Assembly (NCBI GenBank): GCA_019843655.1
Contig: JACDQD010000011.1
Coordinates: forward strand, 16,906,604 to 16,970,603
Direction: 5' to 3'
DNA length: 64,000 nt
DNA from: Lethocerus indicus
Lineage: Eukaryota > Arthropoda > Insecta > Hemiptera > Belostomatidae
Shown: positions 45,601 to 58,361 of the stretch, in pieces
Numbering within the stretch: the first letter of the stretch is position 1
How the letters are laid out: each line of letters begins with the position of its first letter
Position numbers and translations under genes: made by a program
Notes under the pieces: generated by a model
Database searches by the model: none
Seen by the model: the letters and a program-made list of their open reading frames with translations, nothing else
What the model was told of the DNA's origin: nothing

Positions 45601-48600
45601 TAGCAATTTTCTCGGTACCGACTGACGTCAAAGGTTGCGAAAGTCCTCTCGGAATTTCGAGCCCGGTTGACGTTTTCAGGAGTCACAAAAACACGCCGGA
45701 ATAGATCAAAATAAAAAAATTCTGCCATCCCCTTTCCTTATCCCTATTTCTCTGCTTTGTCGTCCACATTCTAGATATCTGAGGAGGAAATCTACTACCC
45801 TGTATTCGAATTACAACGAGTTCTTCATCCTCGTCTTATGAAAACATCTTCATAACAAGAAGAGGCTCGTACTTCTTCCTTTTCCTCGTATCTCGGATCA
45901 TGTTATGTGATTGGAAAATTATCTTCCGATAAGTGGATAACGTGTAGTACACTCGAGTTACGGTAGAAGAGCTGTCACACTTCCTTTCAACTTTCCTCTT
46001 TTAGTAAAGTATTTTCCTACCCGTAGAGGCAGAACACTGGGTGAGTGTAAGTTAATTCTTTTGTGAGCCTAAGCCTTCGTTCAGCTCCTGGCGGTGGTGT
46101 TAAGCCGAAACCGGTCATCAGTGGTCATCATAATAACCGGGTACCGTCAATTTATAGACTTGTTGATTCCAAGTATTACACACCCAGTTCGCCGTGATTT
46201 TCGTAATTCGCTATCGATAAACCAAGAGGATCCATCCCCTAAAAAACATCCTCGGGCCCGAGATCGTCGTTTAATGGACGAGCTCGGCGTCCAGGAGCCG
46301 CTCGCTGGATATTCAGGTTGGCGTCAGATAGGGACCGGAAGAAATAAGAAATACATCGGCGTATCTCTCAAACCGGTCCCGGCCACTACTCAAGCTCAAT
46401 CATTGCACCGACGTTTCGACTGCCCCACCAATCAACCGATGCAATTCAAAACGCTGAAATATAAGGACTGGCGCCCTGCCTTAAGTTGAATTGAGTTTTT
46501 CTGCAATCGCTTTTAGGGGGCCGGTCAATTTCTGTACCGTTTCGGGTACATTCGGGCGATTGAAGAATATCGGTTCTCCCTGTGTGATGGCTGAGAGGGG
46601 GAGTTTTAGCCCGGTATAAGACATCTGTTATTATTTGAGAGTTGGTGGTGGGTGATGACTTAGGCGTGGCGGATGACTGTCTGTGACCTCGGGTTCTTCT
46701 CGCCGCCGGAGCATTCGTCTCTGTCCCGTATCTAGAATGCGGATCGGCCCAAGAGGTTGATTTACGCCGCCGTATTCCCCCCCCTCTGACTTTTTGTTGC
46801 TACGTTTTTATTTCTATTTTTATTTTTATGTTCTACACGCGAGTCCGCGACGATGAATTATATTGTGTGCACGCGGGGCCGGTCGAGAACATCTGGTCGG
46901 TCGAGATTAGCATGAGACTGGACTTAGGGGGGGGGGGGGGGGGTGGTGGTGGCCGCATACCTTCCGTCTTCTCGGACACTCAACGAAAACGAACCCACTT
47001 TTTTTCGATTTTAAGCCGTTAAATTAAACTGATTTCATCGTCGATCCAAGACCGAACAATCTCGGAGAACGGCCAAACTGAAGGTTTCAAGGAATTCGAC
47101 AATATCTCTGTTTTCTTGAGCGTAGACCCGGGACAAGAATGGGCCCAAGATAATGAAGAGGGAATTAGTTCAGAATTTAAGGTTAAAGAACCGGCCACAA
47201 GGCAGTGTTAAGAGTAAAACTTTCACAAATGCTACCCAGAGAACGACCCAAAAAAATTACCCATTTTTCCTACGACAAAGAATAAATTAGTAGAAGTAAA
47301 CGTAATATTGAGAGCAAATTTTACACATGCTAATGGGAAGAGAGAATGAAAAAATGTGTATTTTTTAAACCAGTCTCTTTAGAGGAGGATTTAGAACGCA
47401 CTGGGAGTTTCAGTGCCCACACACGGAATACCATCCCTGCAGCAGTGCGTGTCATTCTGAAAGCTAATAACATTATCAGAGTACCGTCAGTTCTTCGTGG
47501 TAGGGACGTGTATTGAGTTGATGTCGGAATGTTAACGACTCCGGGTTCGGACCAAATTGGATCGACGATATTCCAAACCTCTGGGAGGAATCGAAGGATG
47601 GAGGGATTTTTTTGTCCTCACTGGATGAGCGGATGAAGTGGATGAAGAATATTGAGAAGACATGAGAGTCCTCGAACATCCTAACACGTATACCGCTCTG
47701 TTGAGTTTATAAATTGATAATAAATTTGTCGAAGATAAGAATGAAGTTATTTGTCCGGGTAATGTCGAACCGATTTTTCGCCCGGACATCGCGAAATGTC
47801 TCAATCAAATTGCCGGTAAAAACGGCCACCGTCGTACCGCCTGTTATGTCCTTATCGAGGCCTTAAGCCGGGGGCATTGCAGGCTGCCCCTATCTCGCTT
47901 CGAGAGGCGGAATTAATTAATTTTCAGTAATCTTACCTCATTAGGCATTTCGCGATTCCAATCTCTCTATACGGGCCTTCCTCCGCCGGACTGCCATTAA
48001 AGTCCGCTTTTGTCCGCGCTCGTCCGCGTTTTAAGAAAAACAAATCCGCCCCGGTGCGTTTCCCACGGCCGGCTCTAATGAGTAGTGTTCCCCGCATATG
48101 GACTAGCCTTATTCTAATTGGGCGAGTTAAACCGCTCCTTCTAATATTGGAGAGGAATCTAACAGAATTTATAGCCGTCCGCCTCCAACCTCAATTCCCC
48201 GTTGCCGTTATACGCCCCGAGATACTGTTCGGCATGCCCGACTATAAGTAGAGTTAATGAATTTAATTTCGCCATCGTTACAGACGTCTTTCGTATTATA
48301 TTACATGTACGGACGTGCGTAACTGTAACACTGTGTTACTACTGTGTTTAATGTTCTATCAAAAACCAACACCCGTATTATTACTTCGATATTGCATACA
48401 TCCTTGTTCACACCTTGTTGTTTTAGATAATTGTTAGCAGAATAAAAAAAATATTTATAATGGCAGCCAGATAGGAAATAAAAACTGCTCAACCGGCGAT
48501 TGTCGGATCATCGGAGCGTGTTCAAAACCCGACTTAGTCCTTGCCAACATAACTAAGCCGTGTTATGACGTCCGTTGCGGTCGGCGTGCGACCGCGTCGC

Positions 48601-50330
48601 GGTATGAAAATGAAAAAAAAGGAAGAGGTAAAGGTAAGTTCGCGCTTCGTTGCGAAAGCCCGAATCAAGGCGGAAGCTGAATCGGTCACCGGCTATTTAT
48701 AAGATAGCTGAATTCCGACCTCCCACAACAGAGATTGCACAGTCGTATCCTGCCGCTAACTGCCGACCGCAGTATCGGGGCTGCAGCAGGAGGCATCGCC
48801 ACTGCAATCGTAGGAAAACTTCTAGGAATACCTGGAACAATATTACGCATCATTACATTGTATTAAACATTGTAATCACATTCAAGAAACCCATGCAAAT
48901 TTTGTTGGATACAGATATATGTATACCTTCGTTGGGTCGTCCTTAATTTTTTGGCACGTACATCAATTAGATTAAAATTCAATATAAAGGCCCTACATTT
49001 ATTAGGGTTTCTCATTAATTATAGAAGAAATATGACTTAAAAATGGGACAAAATTATTGATCTGCGACTGCCTTGGTTTTGGTCATCTTCTCTCTCTCTC
49101 TCTCTCTCTCTTGGTTCGATTATCTTGGTCTTTAATTGCATTCCCTCAGTTCTAATAACATTGGCGTATTTGGTTACCTGTGGGGCATCCAGATTGCACT
49201 TTCATTCGGACTAAACCAGCGAGCGAAAACGGAATGGCGTAACAATATAACATTTACTAATACAATATTTTTCCCGAAACTTGCACTTTATGAAAGTAAA
49301 ATGCATTTCCTTATGATCCTTCTTAAAAAGTGTTACATTAAGAAAAACATGAAGCTAAACACTTATTGGTTGGACATTTAAAATCAATTTCCACAATCTG
49401 TGCGTTAATTAAGAAGCGTTATTGCACGGGTAATAAATAATTCATGATTTGCCCGTTCGTCGTCTCCCTGTTTCCTATCATAATATATAGACCGTTAGGT
49501 TATGAAATATTGCTAATACAACAGCATTGTAACCCAATTTCACGGCCTGTCAGTTCCGGTCGACCATCAACGGATGAATTAGTCGAATAATAGATTGAAG
49601 CTGATAAAAAGTATGGCTTGGGCTAGACAAAGTCCCGGCCCGGGCCTCAAGGGGCTCCCCTAGATCTATCCGGCTTAATCGCCGTTACCGGACCAATATT
49701 TGTCCCATTATTATAATGAGGGGGTCATTATAGTCGGAAATCGGGTGGGGGGGGGGGGGGGGGGGAGGGGCCCCGATAAAAACTATACTTTACCGGTGGC
49801 TCGTGCTCCCCTCCATTAGCCAAACTTGTTTGGGGCGAGAGCAATAAATGTTAGGGAGGAAAAAAAAAACGAAACAGTCGAAATATTTCCCGGTTTATCT
49901 TATCCGAAATATCTGTAATAGCGGTGGGACGTTATCAGTAAATAATACGGTTAACGTCTATGACAGAGGCGCGGAACGTGAGAGCGCTGTGCTGGGGGGG
50001 GGGGCTTATTTACAGGACGTAAATCACTTTCACCCACCATCGGACAGTTCATTAACAATACCGGGAGGTTGTCTCCAATTATTTTCTCCCGTCAATTTTT
50101 TTTTTTATTTTAGATAAGTTTCTAATGGTTTTAATGCCAATAGGTCATCGGTTGGCCGCTGTACATTCTTGCTCTATATGCCGACGTAGTTGTGACACTT
50201 TTTTTAAACAAAAATACTCTTATCTCTTACGATTGTTTAAATTAATATTCAAATATCATTCTCTCGTTTTTTTTAAAAATAATTATAAATTATGAAAATA
50301 GGTATTGAAGTTGCCTCTGACCAGGTATCT
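39681..50330. other. Long stretch without recognised genes
   Basis: More than 10 kb of ordinary-composition DNA with no exon, snRNA or transposon that could be identified. Open frames such as 43879-44331 (minus, 150 codons) and 46094-46489 (plus, 131 codons) show no domain or codon signature and end inside old repeat relics. Poly-G runs lie at 46927-46943, 49747-49765 and 49994-50004, and a (TC)n at about 49090-49111. Confidence 0.4.
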
Positions 50331-50334
50331 CAGT

Positions 50335-50460
50335 CTCCGCTCGCCGGTTCGGTTCATCCCCAGAATGCGATTCGGCCGGTCGCCGTCTTCAATTACTAAA
50401 CAGATTGATGCGCCTACTGAAGACGGCGAGCGGCCAAAACGGTCACAAGAATTCATGACG
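50335..50460. mobile_element. Old hammerhead-family relic, both arms
   Basis: CGCCGGTTCGGTTC...GGCCGGTCGCCGTCTTCAAT is followed within 40 bp by CTACTGAAGACGGCGAGCGGCC and CAAAACGGTCAC. The inverted-repeat arrangement survives, but GAAAC is CAAAAC and the stem I bases are lost, so no active motif remains. Confidence 0.6.
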
Positions 50461-51881
50461 CTCCCTTTTGTGGACAAGTATTGTCCATGAAAATTGAGAG
50501 TAAATATCGCGTCCGTCGTTGCCGCGACTGTTAGGTCGGTTACGACCGAACGGAGTTCCACTTCTTCGCAGCAGTTCTACAGTTAGTTTTATAGTTCGAA
50601 TCCAAGAAGTGACCATCTTCAGAGTGGGTGGTGGGGGGGGGGGGCGAGATTCCAGAGGAGGATTACGACTGGACTGAGCTCGTAAAAACCTCCGGTCCGG
50701 AACACCGAGTGTGTATACTACTTTCGAGGCTCATTGTCCGGCGACGGCGTTATTGTTGTTCGGAACCCGACCGGTAACATCAATAAACATCGTTCCGGGT
50801 GAACGGAATTGACGGCCGACCGGTTGCGAACGGAACGGGTGTTCGGACCGTTCCGTTCTGTTCTCAACGCCCTTAACAAGTCCGCTTCGGACTCGACTGC
50901 CCAACCGGAATAGGCATAAACTGGAGGGAATTTAAACCCACGGGCGCTATAAATGAAACAGGGATAATGCCCTGTAAAGGTAATTATTTATCAATTCAAA
51001 ATATTTGTTTGAGTTTCATCGTCAATAGCATCCATCAATAAAGTACGTTACTGTGGTCGATTGGTGTTATTTCAAATTGATCCTTTTTCGATCGATTAAG
51101 GGGCTTATGTGTTATGTAGTAACAGTGTTTCAATGTTATCCTGTCAGTAAGATTGTACACGCATTGTGTTCTTCCTTCACTGCCTCTCACTGTGTATTGA
51201 GGGATTAAATATGGATTCTGTTCGCAATGTTCAATACAATAATTAGTAGTATTAATGTTTTTTATGTAGTTGGCGGCCGGCCTGCTACCGAATTGTAATT
51301 GTTGGTTCGTTGAGCCCTAACAAGGCTCATTGCCCGCATCACTTCCCATTTCGGCTACGAAACTGTCGTTCACTCCGTGTTTTCAACTTTCATTCATTAC
51401 TGTCCGTACGTGTACGGGTTCTACATCGCCGAGCAGTTTGTAATTGAAAATAATTAAAAAAATATTACTGTATTATCAGTAATAATTTCAGCACACCAGT
51501 CTATTCAAATCTGCGACTAGATCATTAAGCAATGATTTTCACGACAAAAGTCATATGAACTAAGTGATAAGCGAATATAAATGATTAGTAATTAATATTT
51601 ACTGACTGTTTTGGAAATTTCACAAATTATACAGTTCAAATACGGAACCCCCCACATAAGGGTGGGTCACAACCTTGAAGTATAGCCTAGTAGCCAGAAA
51701 ATGAACTAAAGTTACAACCCTCTCTCACAAATGTTAAGCGATTAAATTACTCACAATTTAGCCATCACAGCAGTTGTGTTTAACCGAGGTGTTCTGTCAT
51801 AAAAATCGTTATTACCAAATTTTAATTTATGATATAGATTATTCGGGACTCAAGTCCCGTTGTACAATAGAATATTTGGCT

Positions 51882-51918
51882 CGGTTCCCGTACAGTCGAA
51901 CTACCAGTGGGGATATAG
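51882..51918 (+). promoter_or_regulatory. snRNA promoter of U1 copy 3
   Basis: CGGTTCCCGTACAGTCGAAC lies at -62 to -43, with TATAG ending at -26. Confidence 0.7.
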
Positions 51919-51943
51919 GGTTCACTGGAAGATGACTGGAATC

Positions 51944-52107
51944 ATACTTACCTGGCGTAGAGGTCACCGTGATCATAAAGGCGGTTCCTCCAGGGCGAGG
52001 CCTTACCATTGCACTTAGGTTGGGTTGACCCCTGCGAATACCCCAAATGTGGGTATCTCGGGCGCATTATTTTTGGTAGTTGGGACTTGCGTTCGCGCAG
52101 TCCCTTC
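51944..52107 (+). ncRNA. U1 spliceosomal snRNA (copy 3)
   Basis: Full-length U1 with ATACTTACCTG, U1A-type loop CATTGCAC, Sm site ATTTTTGG and 3' hairpin. It has GGCCTTACCATTG where copies 1, 2, 4, 5 and 6 have GGCCTTTCCATTG, a change shared only with copy 7. That matches their common segmental duplication. Confidence 0.93.
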
Positions 52108-52310
52108 CCTAAAATACAAATTAAATTATTCTAAAATATACTCAGGTCTGTCGGAGATTTAAAATTCTGTTACTGAGAATTGGGGTTGGAAGGTTCGATG
52201 AGTATTTCTTATTTTTTACTGATAAGAAACCTATCTTATGGACTCGGAAGTCGTGCGTATTCTTGTGTGCTCCGTATAAAGTAGACGGGATAGAATTTAG
52301 AGCACGAAGT

Positions 52311-52470
52311 CTACAGTACATGTGAAAGTGACAGTGCAGTGAGGATGCCCAAAAAACATCCAAAGTGCTAACAGTGACTAACACCGCTACTGAAGATGAG
52401 GCGAGCAGCCGAAACCGGTCTACCAAAAGACCAAACCAGCGAGAGGAGACAGACACATCAAGAACCTACA
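52311..52470. mobile_element. Hammerhead-family single arm inserted beside U1 copy 3
   Basis: A right arm from ACAGTACATGTGAAAGTG to GAACCTACA. The sister duplication at 58720 lacks it, so the insertion came after the duplication. The motif at 52386-52424 has two extra bases in stem II (ATGAGGCGAGCAGCC) and ends TACC instead of TAGC, so it is weakened. Confidence 0.8.
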
Positions 52471-53174
52471 ACAAATTAAATCTTCTCTAGTAACTATTAC
52501 TATTCTCAAAATAAATCAATTTCATTATTGGTGACGTTTTCAATTAGTCAACGTCTTATCTGCCCGAACTCAGTTTCTTGTCTCTTTTGAGTACGGGTTT
52601 AGACAGATTTTGATTCATAGTCCTTGTCACTAACGTTAAAAATATTATCTTTCAGGCACTTGAAGTCCGAAATTTTTGTAACATTATTAGCGTAATATTT
52701 ATAAGGAATTAATACATCTTCAGCAAAAAATATTAGTATGGTGTACAGTACAGTCTTCAAAATGTCCTAGAACCTTTTGGGACAACTGAGCGCTGTTTCC
52801 CCTCACTGTTATTCGAGCTTGTATCTGAAAAGTATTCACTTATAGGGGCGTATACTGTACAAATGAATAATAGTAGAATTATTCGACGAAATAAATATTT
52901 GGATATGGCAAATTTGAACGCGACCCCCTTACATTTGGGGGGGGGGGTACATCTACCCTCAGAATTTCAGTGCGATCTAGCAGCCACTCCGCGAAACTAC
53001 CCTCGAGGGTGACAATTTGCGAATAATATTTTCATGGAAGTTACGTTTCCTGGTTCGTATTTCTTTGCACTGTAAAATATCTGTATTTATGGAATATGAA
53101 ATATTTTACTGTAATATCAGACAACTAATTCCAACTACTATTATTAACTTGAGATTTTTATAGAATCTGGGGGT

Positions 53175-53211
53175 CGGTTCCCGTACAGTCGAACTACCAG
53201 TGGGTATATAG
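53175..53211 (+). promoter_or_regulatory. snRNA promoter of U1 copy 4
   Basis: CGGTTCCCGTACAGTCGAAC lies at -62 to -43, with GTATATAG at -33 to -26. Confidence 0.7.
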
Positions 53212-53236
53212 GGTTCACTGGAAGATGACTGGAATC

Positions 53237-53400
53237 ATACTTACCTGGCGTAGAGGTCACCGTGATCATAAAGGCGGTTCCTCCAGGGCGAGGCCTTTCC
53301 ATTGCACTTAGGTTGGGTTGACCCCTGCGAATACCCCAAATGTGGGTATCTCGGGCGCATTATTTTTGGTAGTTGGGACTTGCGTTCGCGCAGTCCCTTT
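53237..53400 (+). ncRNA. U1 spliceosomal snRNA (copy 4)
   Basis: Full-length U1, identical by eye to copies 5 and 6. It has the 5' splice-site recognition sequence ACTTACCTG, three stem-loops, Sm site ATTTTTGG and terminal hairpin. Confidence 0.94.
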
Positions 53401-54057
53401 CTAATAACTAAATAAACATGTTAGTATCATTAGGTAGGGATGTTACAGTGTGATTACTCATGTGATTATCTGGGGCGCGTTAATTATGCTTAGAAGCTTA
53501 AAACTGCTCTCTTTCTGCTAGCCGTAAATTTAAAATTCCCATAACGAATAATTGCTTCGTATTGTAGCCTACAGTCTGATAACAGACGATGAACTTATCT
53601 AATCTTGTTTTTTTTTTGGTCAGATACTTGGGAATGACTGTAGTTATTGACATTGTCAGCCGCGTCAATAATATTAAGTATACAAAACAATTCATCCACC
53701 TTTGTTATGTTTGACAAAAAAGCAGCCGATTTCAGAGATATCAGGTAAAAGCCCTTGTCTTTCGAGTACTGCCATGTTCAATGACAGTAATATTCCTAAA
53801 AATATCCTAGTTAGAAATTTAATTTTCGCAGTTTTAATACTTTATACATTTATAAATTATGAAGGGATGTTCTTGATTGGAGAATGCGTCCTAATAATGA
53901 ATATATTAAGAAATGAGAGAATTTATCACTAATTTCCGGTAGGATCGCGTAATACACAGTGGGAAGATCCTCAATTTTGAGGTAGTAAGTAACACGACTC
54001 TGAAGGGTATAATACAACCATAATTTAGAATACTTTTAAATTTTTGTACTATGAAGC

Positions 54058-54107
54058 GAATGCGCGAACGCAAGTCCCATCTACCAAAAATAATGCGCCC
54101 GAGATAT
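54058..54107 (-). pseudogene. U1 snRNA 3' fragment
   Basis: The minus strand matches only the last 50 or so nt of U1 (CTCGGGCGCATTATTTTTGG, then the 3' hairpin, with GATG for GTTG). The 5' part is missing. It lies about 270 bp from the full gene at 54376 in the same orientation, probably a by-product of the cluster's rearrangements. Confidence 0.85.
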
Positions 54108-54375
54108 AGGTTTATAATTGCTGATTTTTCGTTCCCCCAATTTTTTGGATTTAAAGTAAAAATTCGGCCTAGAGGGTAAAATTTATTGATTTTAAACAGT
54201 CATTATATATCTCAGTCGTGGTACAATAACCGCCACTCTTACGAAATGAAAAAGTTCGTTCAAACGTTTGATTTGAACATGCACATTCTAAATGCGTCAA
54301 CGAGCTTTGACTTCCGAGAGAGACTAAGTTCAGTGAATGAAGAACTTAGTCTCATGAGATTATATTAGTCATTAT

Positions 54376-54539
54376 GAAGGGACTGCGCGAACGCAAGTCC
54401 CAACTACCAAAAATAATGCGCCCGAGATACCCACATTTGGGGTATTCGCAGGGGTCAACCCAACCTAAGTGCAATGGAAAGGCCTCGCCCTGGAGGAACC
54501 GCCTTTATGATCACGGTGACCTCTACGCCAGGTAAGTAT
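54376..54539 (-). ncRNA. U1 spliceosomal snRNA (copy 5)
   Basis: Full-length U1 on the minus strand, the only reversed intact gene of this cluster. Its downstream flank (54210-54375) is a reverse-complement counterpart of the downstream flank of copy 6 (57541-57700). Gene and 3' flank were therefore copied together and inverted. Confidence 0.93.
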
Positions 54540-54564
54540 GCCCAATACCATTCCGCACAATCTG

Positions 54565-54601
54565 GTATATACCGCAGTGTACTCCGAGCCTACGAGAACC
54601 G
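54565..54601 (-). promoter_or_regulatory. snRNA promoter of U1 copy 5
   Basis: On the minus strand, CGGTTCTCGTAGGCTCGGAG lies at -62 to -43 and GTATATAC at -33 to -26. It is closer to the promoters of copies 1 and 2 (CGTAGGC) than to its cluster neighbours. Confidence 0.65.
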
Positions 54602-54659
54602 GATACTTCTCTCCATCTTTATCCCTCATTATACTGGGTCTATCGGTATAAAAATATGA

Positions 54660-56970
54660 TTTCATTGTTTAAATTGTAATTTGTATTATTCTGCATCGTT
54701 GTAATTCTCTTATTGACGTAAATTAAACACAGAAATGTACCTTTTTAAACAAACTCGGTTCGGTTTGGTCGTGTTGGCCGCTAGATTACTCTGTTGATTG
54801 CAACTTGTTTGCCCAAAGTGTATAACGCAAGATAATATTTCACATTGTTATTGCCGAAATACAAATAAACATATTTCCATAATAATTCGTTATTAACCCA
54901 CGTTATTTTTGCTAGTAATGACTAGCGCCGAAATTAGCTGTCCATGTTTTGTTAATATTCGAATTTGCATAGAATCTTACAGCTTTAATAACCAAAACCG
55001 GAAAGTTGGATTGTAGGGAATTACAACGGACCTTTGAGGCTTAGAATTAAGGTCAATTAATCGAATCCCGATTCGATTAAATGTCCCCCACTTTTTTGTT
55101 CGAAGCTATCTGTGAGAACATAACGCGTCGGCTTTAGCAGGGCTGCTGGAAGCCGGCCGGAAGGTGGGCCGTTGCACTTGAAGCAATTATATACTTCAGC
55201 GCCACTCGAATCGACTTCTTTTTCTCAATTAAGCCGTCGATAATAATTCGAATTAATCCCGGCGGTTTGGTTGGTTTTCTTCGACGGCCTACAGAATCTC
55301 GGCTGGAAAAAGCGCGCTGAATAATACGAATTGAAAACTGGACATGAAAACAGAGTGCCGTCTCTTAGCGGAGCATCTGAAAGCGATCTGGCATTTAACG
55401 CCGGAGTACTCAACCCTTTTGAGTAATTGCAAGTCTCCGAAACCGGACTTGGTTTTTCAAAGCGGCAGTAATCCATTTACTAGCTATTCTCCTTTATACG
55501 GACTTTTCCAATGTTTAATTATATATAACTGTAATAGGATAATTATATGAAATTAATGGTCCGACTCTGGCGACCGTGGAGGGAAATATTAATTATATTG
55601 ACTATTTTTTTTAAATATTTTAATCGGTTTATTATAATGTAATTCTTAATTTAAGATGCTCGTCGGGCATCATTTTTCATGTTAAGGCTCCACCATTACG
55701 CTGGTAATCAATAATATTTAATGTATTTCTTAAAAGGGGAAGCAATGACCATTAGTAGAAGAGTTTGCCTTATTGCTCGAAGAACGGTAAACTGAGCATT
55801 ATTTCATGTTTCTTGTCACTCACATTTGTAATTTAAATTGGTTTTCTCAAAGCAATCTACCTTGTCTATAAAGGATCGTATTGTATTTTTTAACCTTTTT
55901 TTTTATATTGCGCAATCGAATTTCTGACATGTTATAAGTGCAATTTTTTTAAGTATCGTACTGATATGGTCCTCCAGATAATGAAATCACCCGCTGGGTA
56001 CACTTTTGACTTGTTATTCTAGACCACTTGGACGAGTGGAGAAAATCTGTAAGGCCTCTTCAGTAGTCCAAAGTTGCTGGTTAAATCTACTCTTTTCAGA
56101 TGAATATGTGGATTATTGTATTTAATGGTAAATCGTCTGAATCGTTTGAAATTTTGTATCATATAAGCTATAACGACCACTAGCTACAATACCTTAAATA
56201 ATCCGCCGGTCTATTATCTAGAATATTATACCCGCGACTGAGTATAAACAGGAAAAAATGAAAAATAAAGAATGTCCATCCTTTTTAATAATGTAGCGTT
56301 TATAAGGGCTTGTGCGTAACGCGAGCAATCTTAAGAAGTAATTAAATCCAGTTTCCCATTAGCTAATTGCCGGGTCATTACGTCCGGAGGGCGCTCTGCA
56401 ATTTCCTCCTCCCCGTTTTAGTTTCGCATAAATTAAAAGTCACTATTTAGCGCGACTAAATATAGAGTTTTTTTTATTTTCCGTTTCGTCCAACGGACGT
56501 ATCATTAACAATTTCAAAAAGGACGAAAACCAAAAATGTACCCCTCCCCACCCCCCGGCTTAAGATGTGCGGAAGTTAATGCCTTCGGCCGGCTATTAGG
56601 GGAGGTGGGACTTTTTGAGCTGTAAGCTCGGGCGAAAAACCGGCGTCGCGAATCGGCCTAATGAAAATTCGAGATTGATTCCGAAAGATTTCTTCATCGG
56701 AATGGCGGGGTTTATTTATTATTTATTTTTTTTTAGATATCGCGGTGGGAGGGGGGCACTACGTAAGAAGGGGGCTGTTCGATGTCACACTCTAAATTGA
56801 AGTATTAATCGAGTTAATTTGCGCAGTGGTTATCTACTCGAAGACAAATTTAAAAGGCTCAAGGTTCATTTGGACCAATGGGTTGATCTTAATTGCTTGA
56901 AACATAATCGAACCTGTTCTTAATGCGTTCTTTAAAGTTCAATCAGTTGTCAAGGTATTGGCCCAGTGTA
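54660..56970. other. No gene recognised
   Basis: Spacer inside the U1 cluster. No snRNA or exon seen. Confidence 0.45.
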
Positions 56971-57311
56971 CTATTTCCCCTCACTGTTATTCGAGCTTGT
57001 TGTGTGCTTGAGAATTATCTAATGAAATAAATACTTAGGTATTGCTTATTTGAACGCGAGGCGGTACAGACCCGTCACATTGCGGGGGTAGCTACCCTCA
57101 GAATTTCAGAGCGATCTAGCAGCCACTCCGCGAAACTACCCTCGAGGGTGACAATTTGCGAATAATATTTTCATGGAAGTTACGTTTTCTTACGTATTTC
57201 TTTGCACTGTAAAATATATTTATTTATAGAATATGAAATATTTTACTGTAATATCAGACATCTAATTCCAACAACTATTATTAACTTGAGATTATTATAG
57301 AATCTGGGGGT

Positions 57312-57348
57312 CGGTTCCCGTACAGTTGAACTACCAGTGGGTATATAG
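57312..57348 (+). promoter_or_regulatory. snRNA promoter of U1 copy 6
   Basis: CGGTTCCCGTACAGTTGAAC lies at -62 to -43, with GTATATAG ending at -26. One base differs from copy 4. Confidence 0.7.
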
Positions 57349-57373
57349 GGTTCACTGGAAGATGACTGGAATC

Positions 57374-57537
57374 ATACTTACCTGGCGTAGAGGTCACCGT
57401 GATCATAAAGGCGGTTCCTCCAGGGCGAGGCCTTTCCATTGCACTTAGGTTGGGTTGACCCCTGCGAATACCCCAAATGTGGGTATCTCGGGCGCATTAT
57501 TTTTGGTAGTTGGGACTTGCGTTCGCGCAGTCCCTTT
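57374..57537 (+). ncRNA. U1 spliceosomal snRNA (copy 6)
   Basis: Full-length U1, identical by eye to copy 4, with which it shares about 600 bp of duplicated flank. Confidence 0.94.
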
Positions 57538-58299
57538 CTAATAACTAATATAATCTCACGAGACTAAGCTCCTCAATTGCCAAAGTTAGTTTCCCTCGGA
57601 GGACAAAGCTTGTTGGCGCGTTTAGCATGTGCACGTTCACGTCAACCGTTTGAATGAACTTTACGTTTCATAAGAGTGGCGGTTACTGTACCAAGACGGA
57701 AATTATTGACAAATCAAAAATTTAAAATGCTCTTCACAAGACCTGAAATTACATTAGTTATTCGAACATTATCACGTTTCAAAAATAAATTAATTTCAAT
57801 AAAGACTAGATGGCAGATTCCTAATATTAATTTTTTTTAATCGTTGAATTTTAAAAATACGCTTGTCAACTATGATTTCATTATTGGGACTTCAATCCTC
57901 AAAATACCAATTAGTAATTGCAAAACTCTGTCCATACTTTTTGAAAAAATCCAATATCATTTCTACTCTATTTCAGTTGAATACCGATAAACGACAATTC
58001 GGGGAACGGTTTCCTTTGCCGTCCGCTTAGGGGGAGAATTCAACCCCATTCAATTTCGCAATCCCTCACATAGGGTGCGTCACCCCTTTGGTCTTAGGTG
58101 GAGACTGGTAGCTAAAACATGAACTAAGGTAACAGTCCCGATGTTATAAATATTAAGCAAATTAATTACCCGCAATTCATTCATGTCTGTCGGGTTTTAA
58201 CGAGATATCCTATAATAAAATCATTAATTGCCCAGTTTAACCTTTATAGTTTTAGATTATTCTGGACTCAAGTCCCGTTGTACAATAGAATATTTGGTT

Positions 58300-58336
58300 T
58301 GGATCCCGTAGATCCCGACTGCAATATCGGCTATAG
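58300..58336 (+). promoter_or_regulatory. snRNA promoter of U1 copy 7
   Basis: TGGATCCCGTAGATCCCGAC lies at -62 to -43, with TATAG ending at -26. It is the most diverged PSEA-like block of the six checked. Confidence 0.55.
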
Positions 58337-58361
58337 GGTTCACTGGAAGATGACTGGAATC

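Larger units (their letters stand above)
51650..52310. repeat. Segmental duplication A (copy 1; copy 2 at 58060-58720)
   Basis: A roughly 660-bp block with a U1 gene in its middle. Shared landmarks are GGACTCAAGTCCCGTTGTAC, the U1 gene, GGTTCGATGAGTATTTCTTA and GAATTTAGAGCACGAAGTCT. Upstream similarity is weaker than in the gene and its 3' flank. Confidence 0.85.
52790..53420. repeat. Segmental duplication B (copy 1; copy 2 at 56975-57560)
   Basis: Shared landmarks are CCCCTCACTGTTATTCGAGC, CCGCGAAACTACCCTCGAGG, TTTCATGGAAGTTACGTTT, then the U1 promoter, gene and TAATAACTAA 3' flank. The match is close throughout, closer than duplication A, so it is younger. Confidence 0.87.

Noticed and set aside
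46094..46489. 131-codon open frame on the plus strand
   Set aside because: No domain, start context or splice signal was recognised. It begins in a sequence resembling an old family relic (AAGCCGAAACCGGTCATC).
50570..50620. tRNA-like TTCGAATCC word
   Set aside because: No matching A-box or acceptor stem could be found upstream at tRNA distance.
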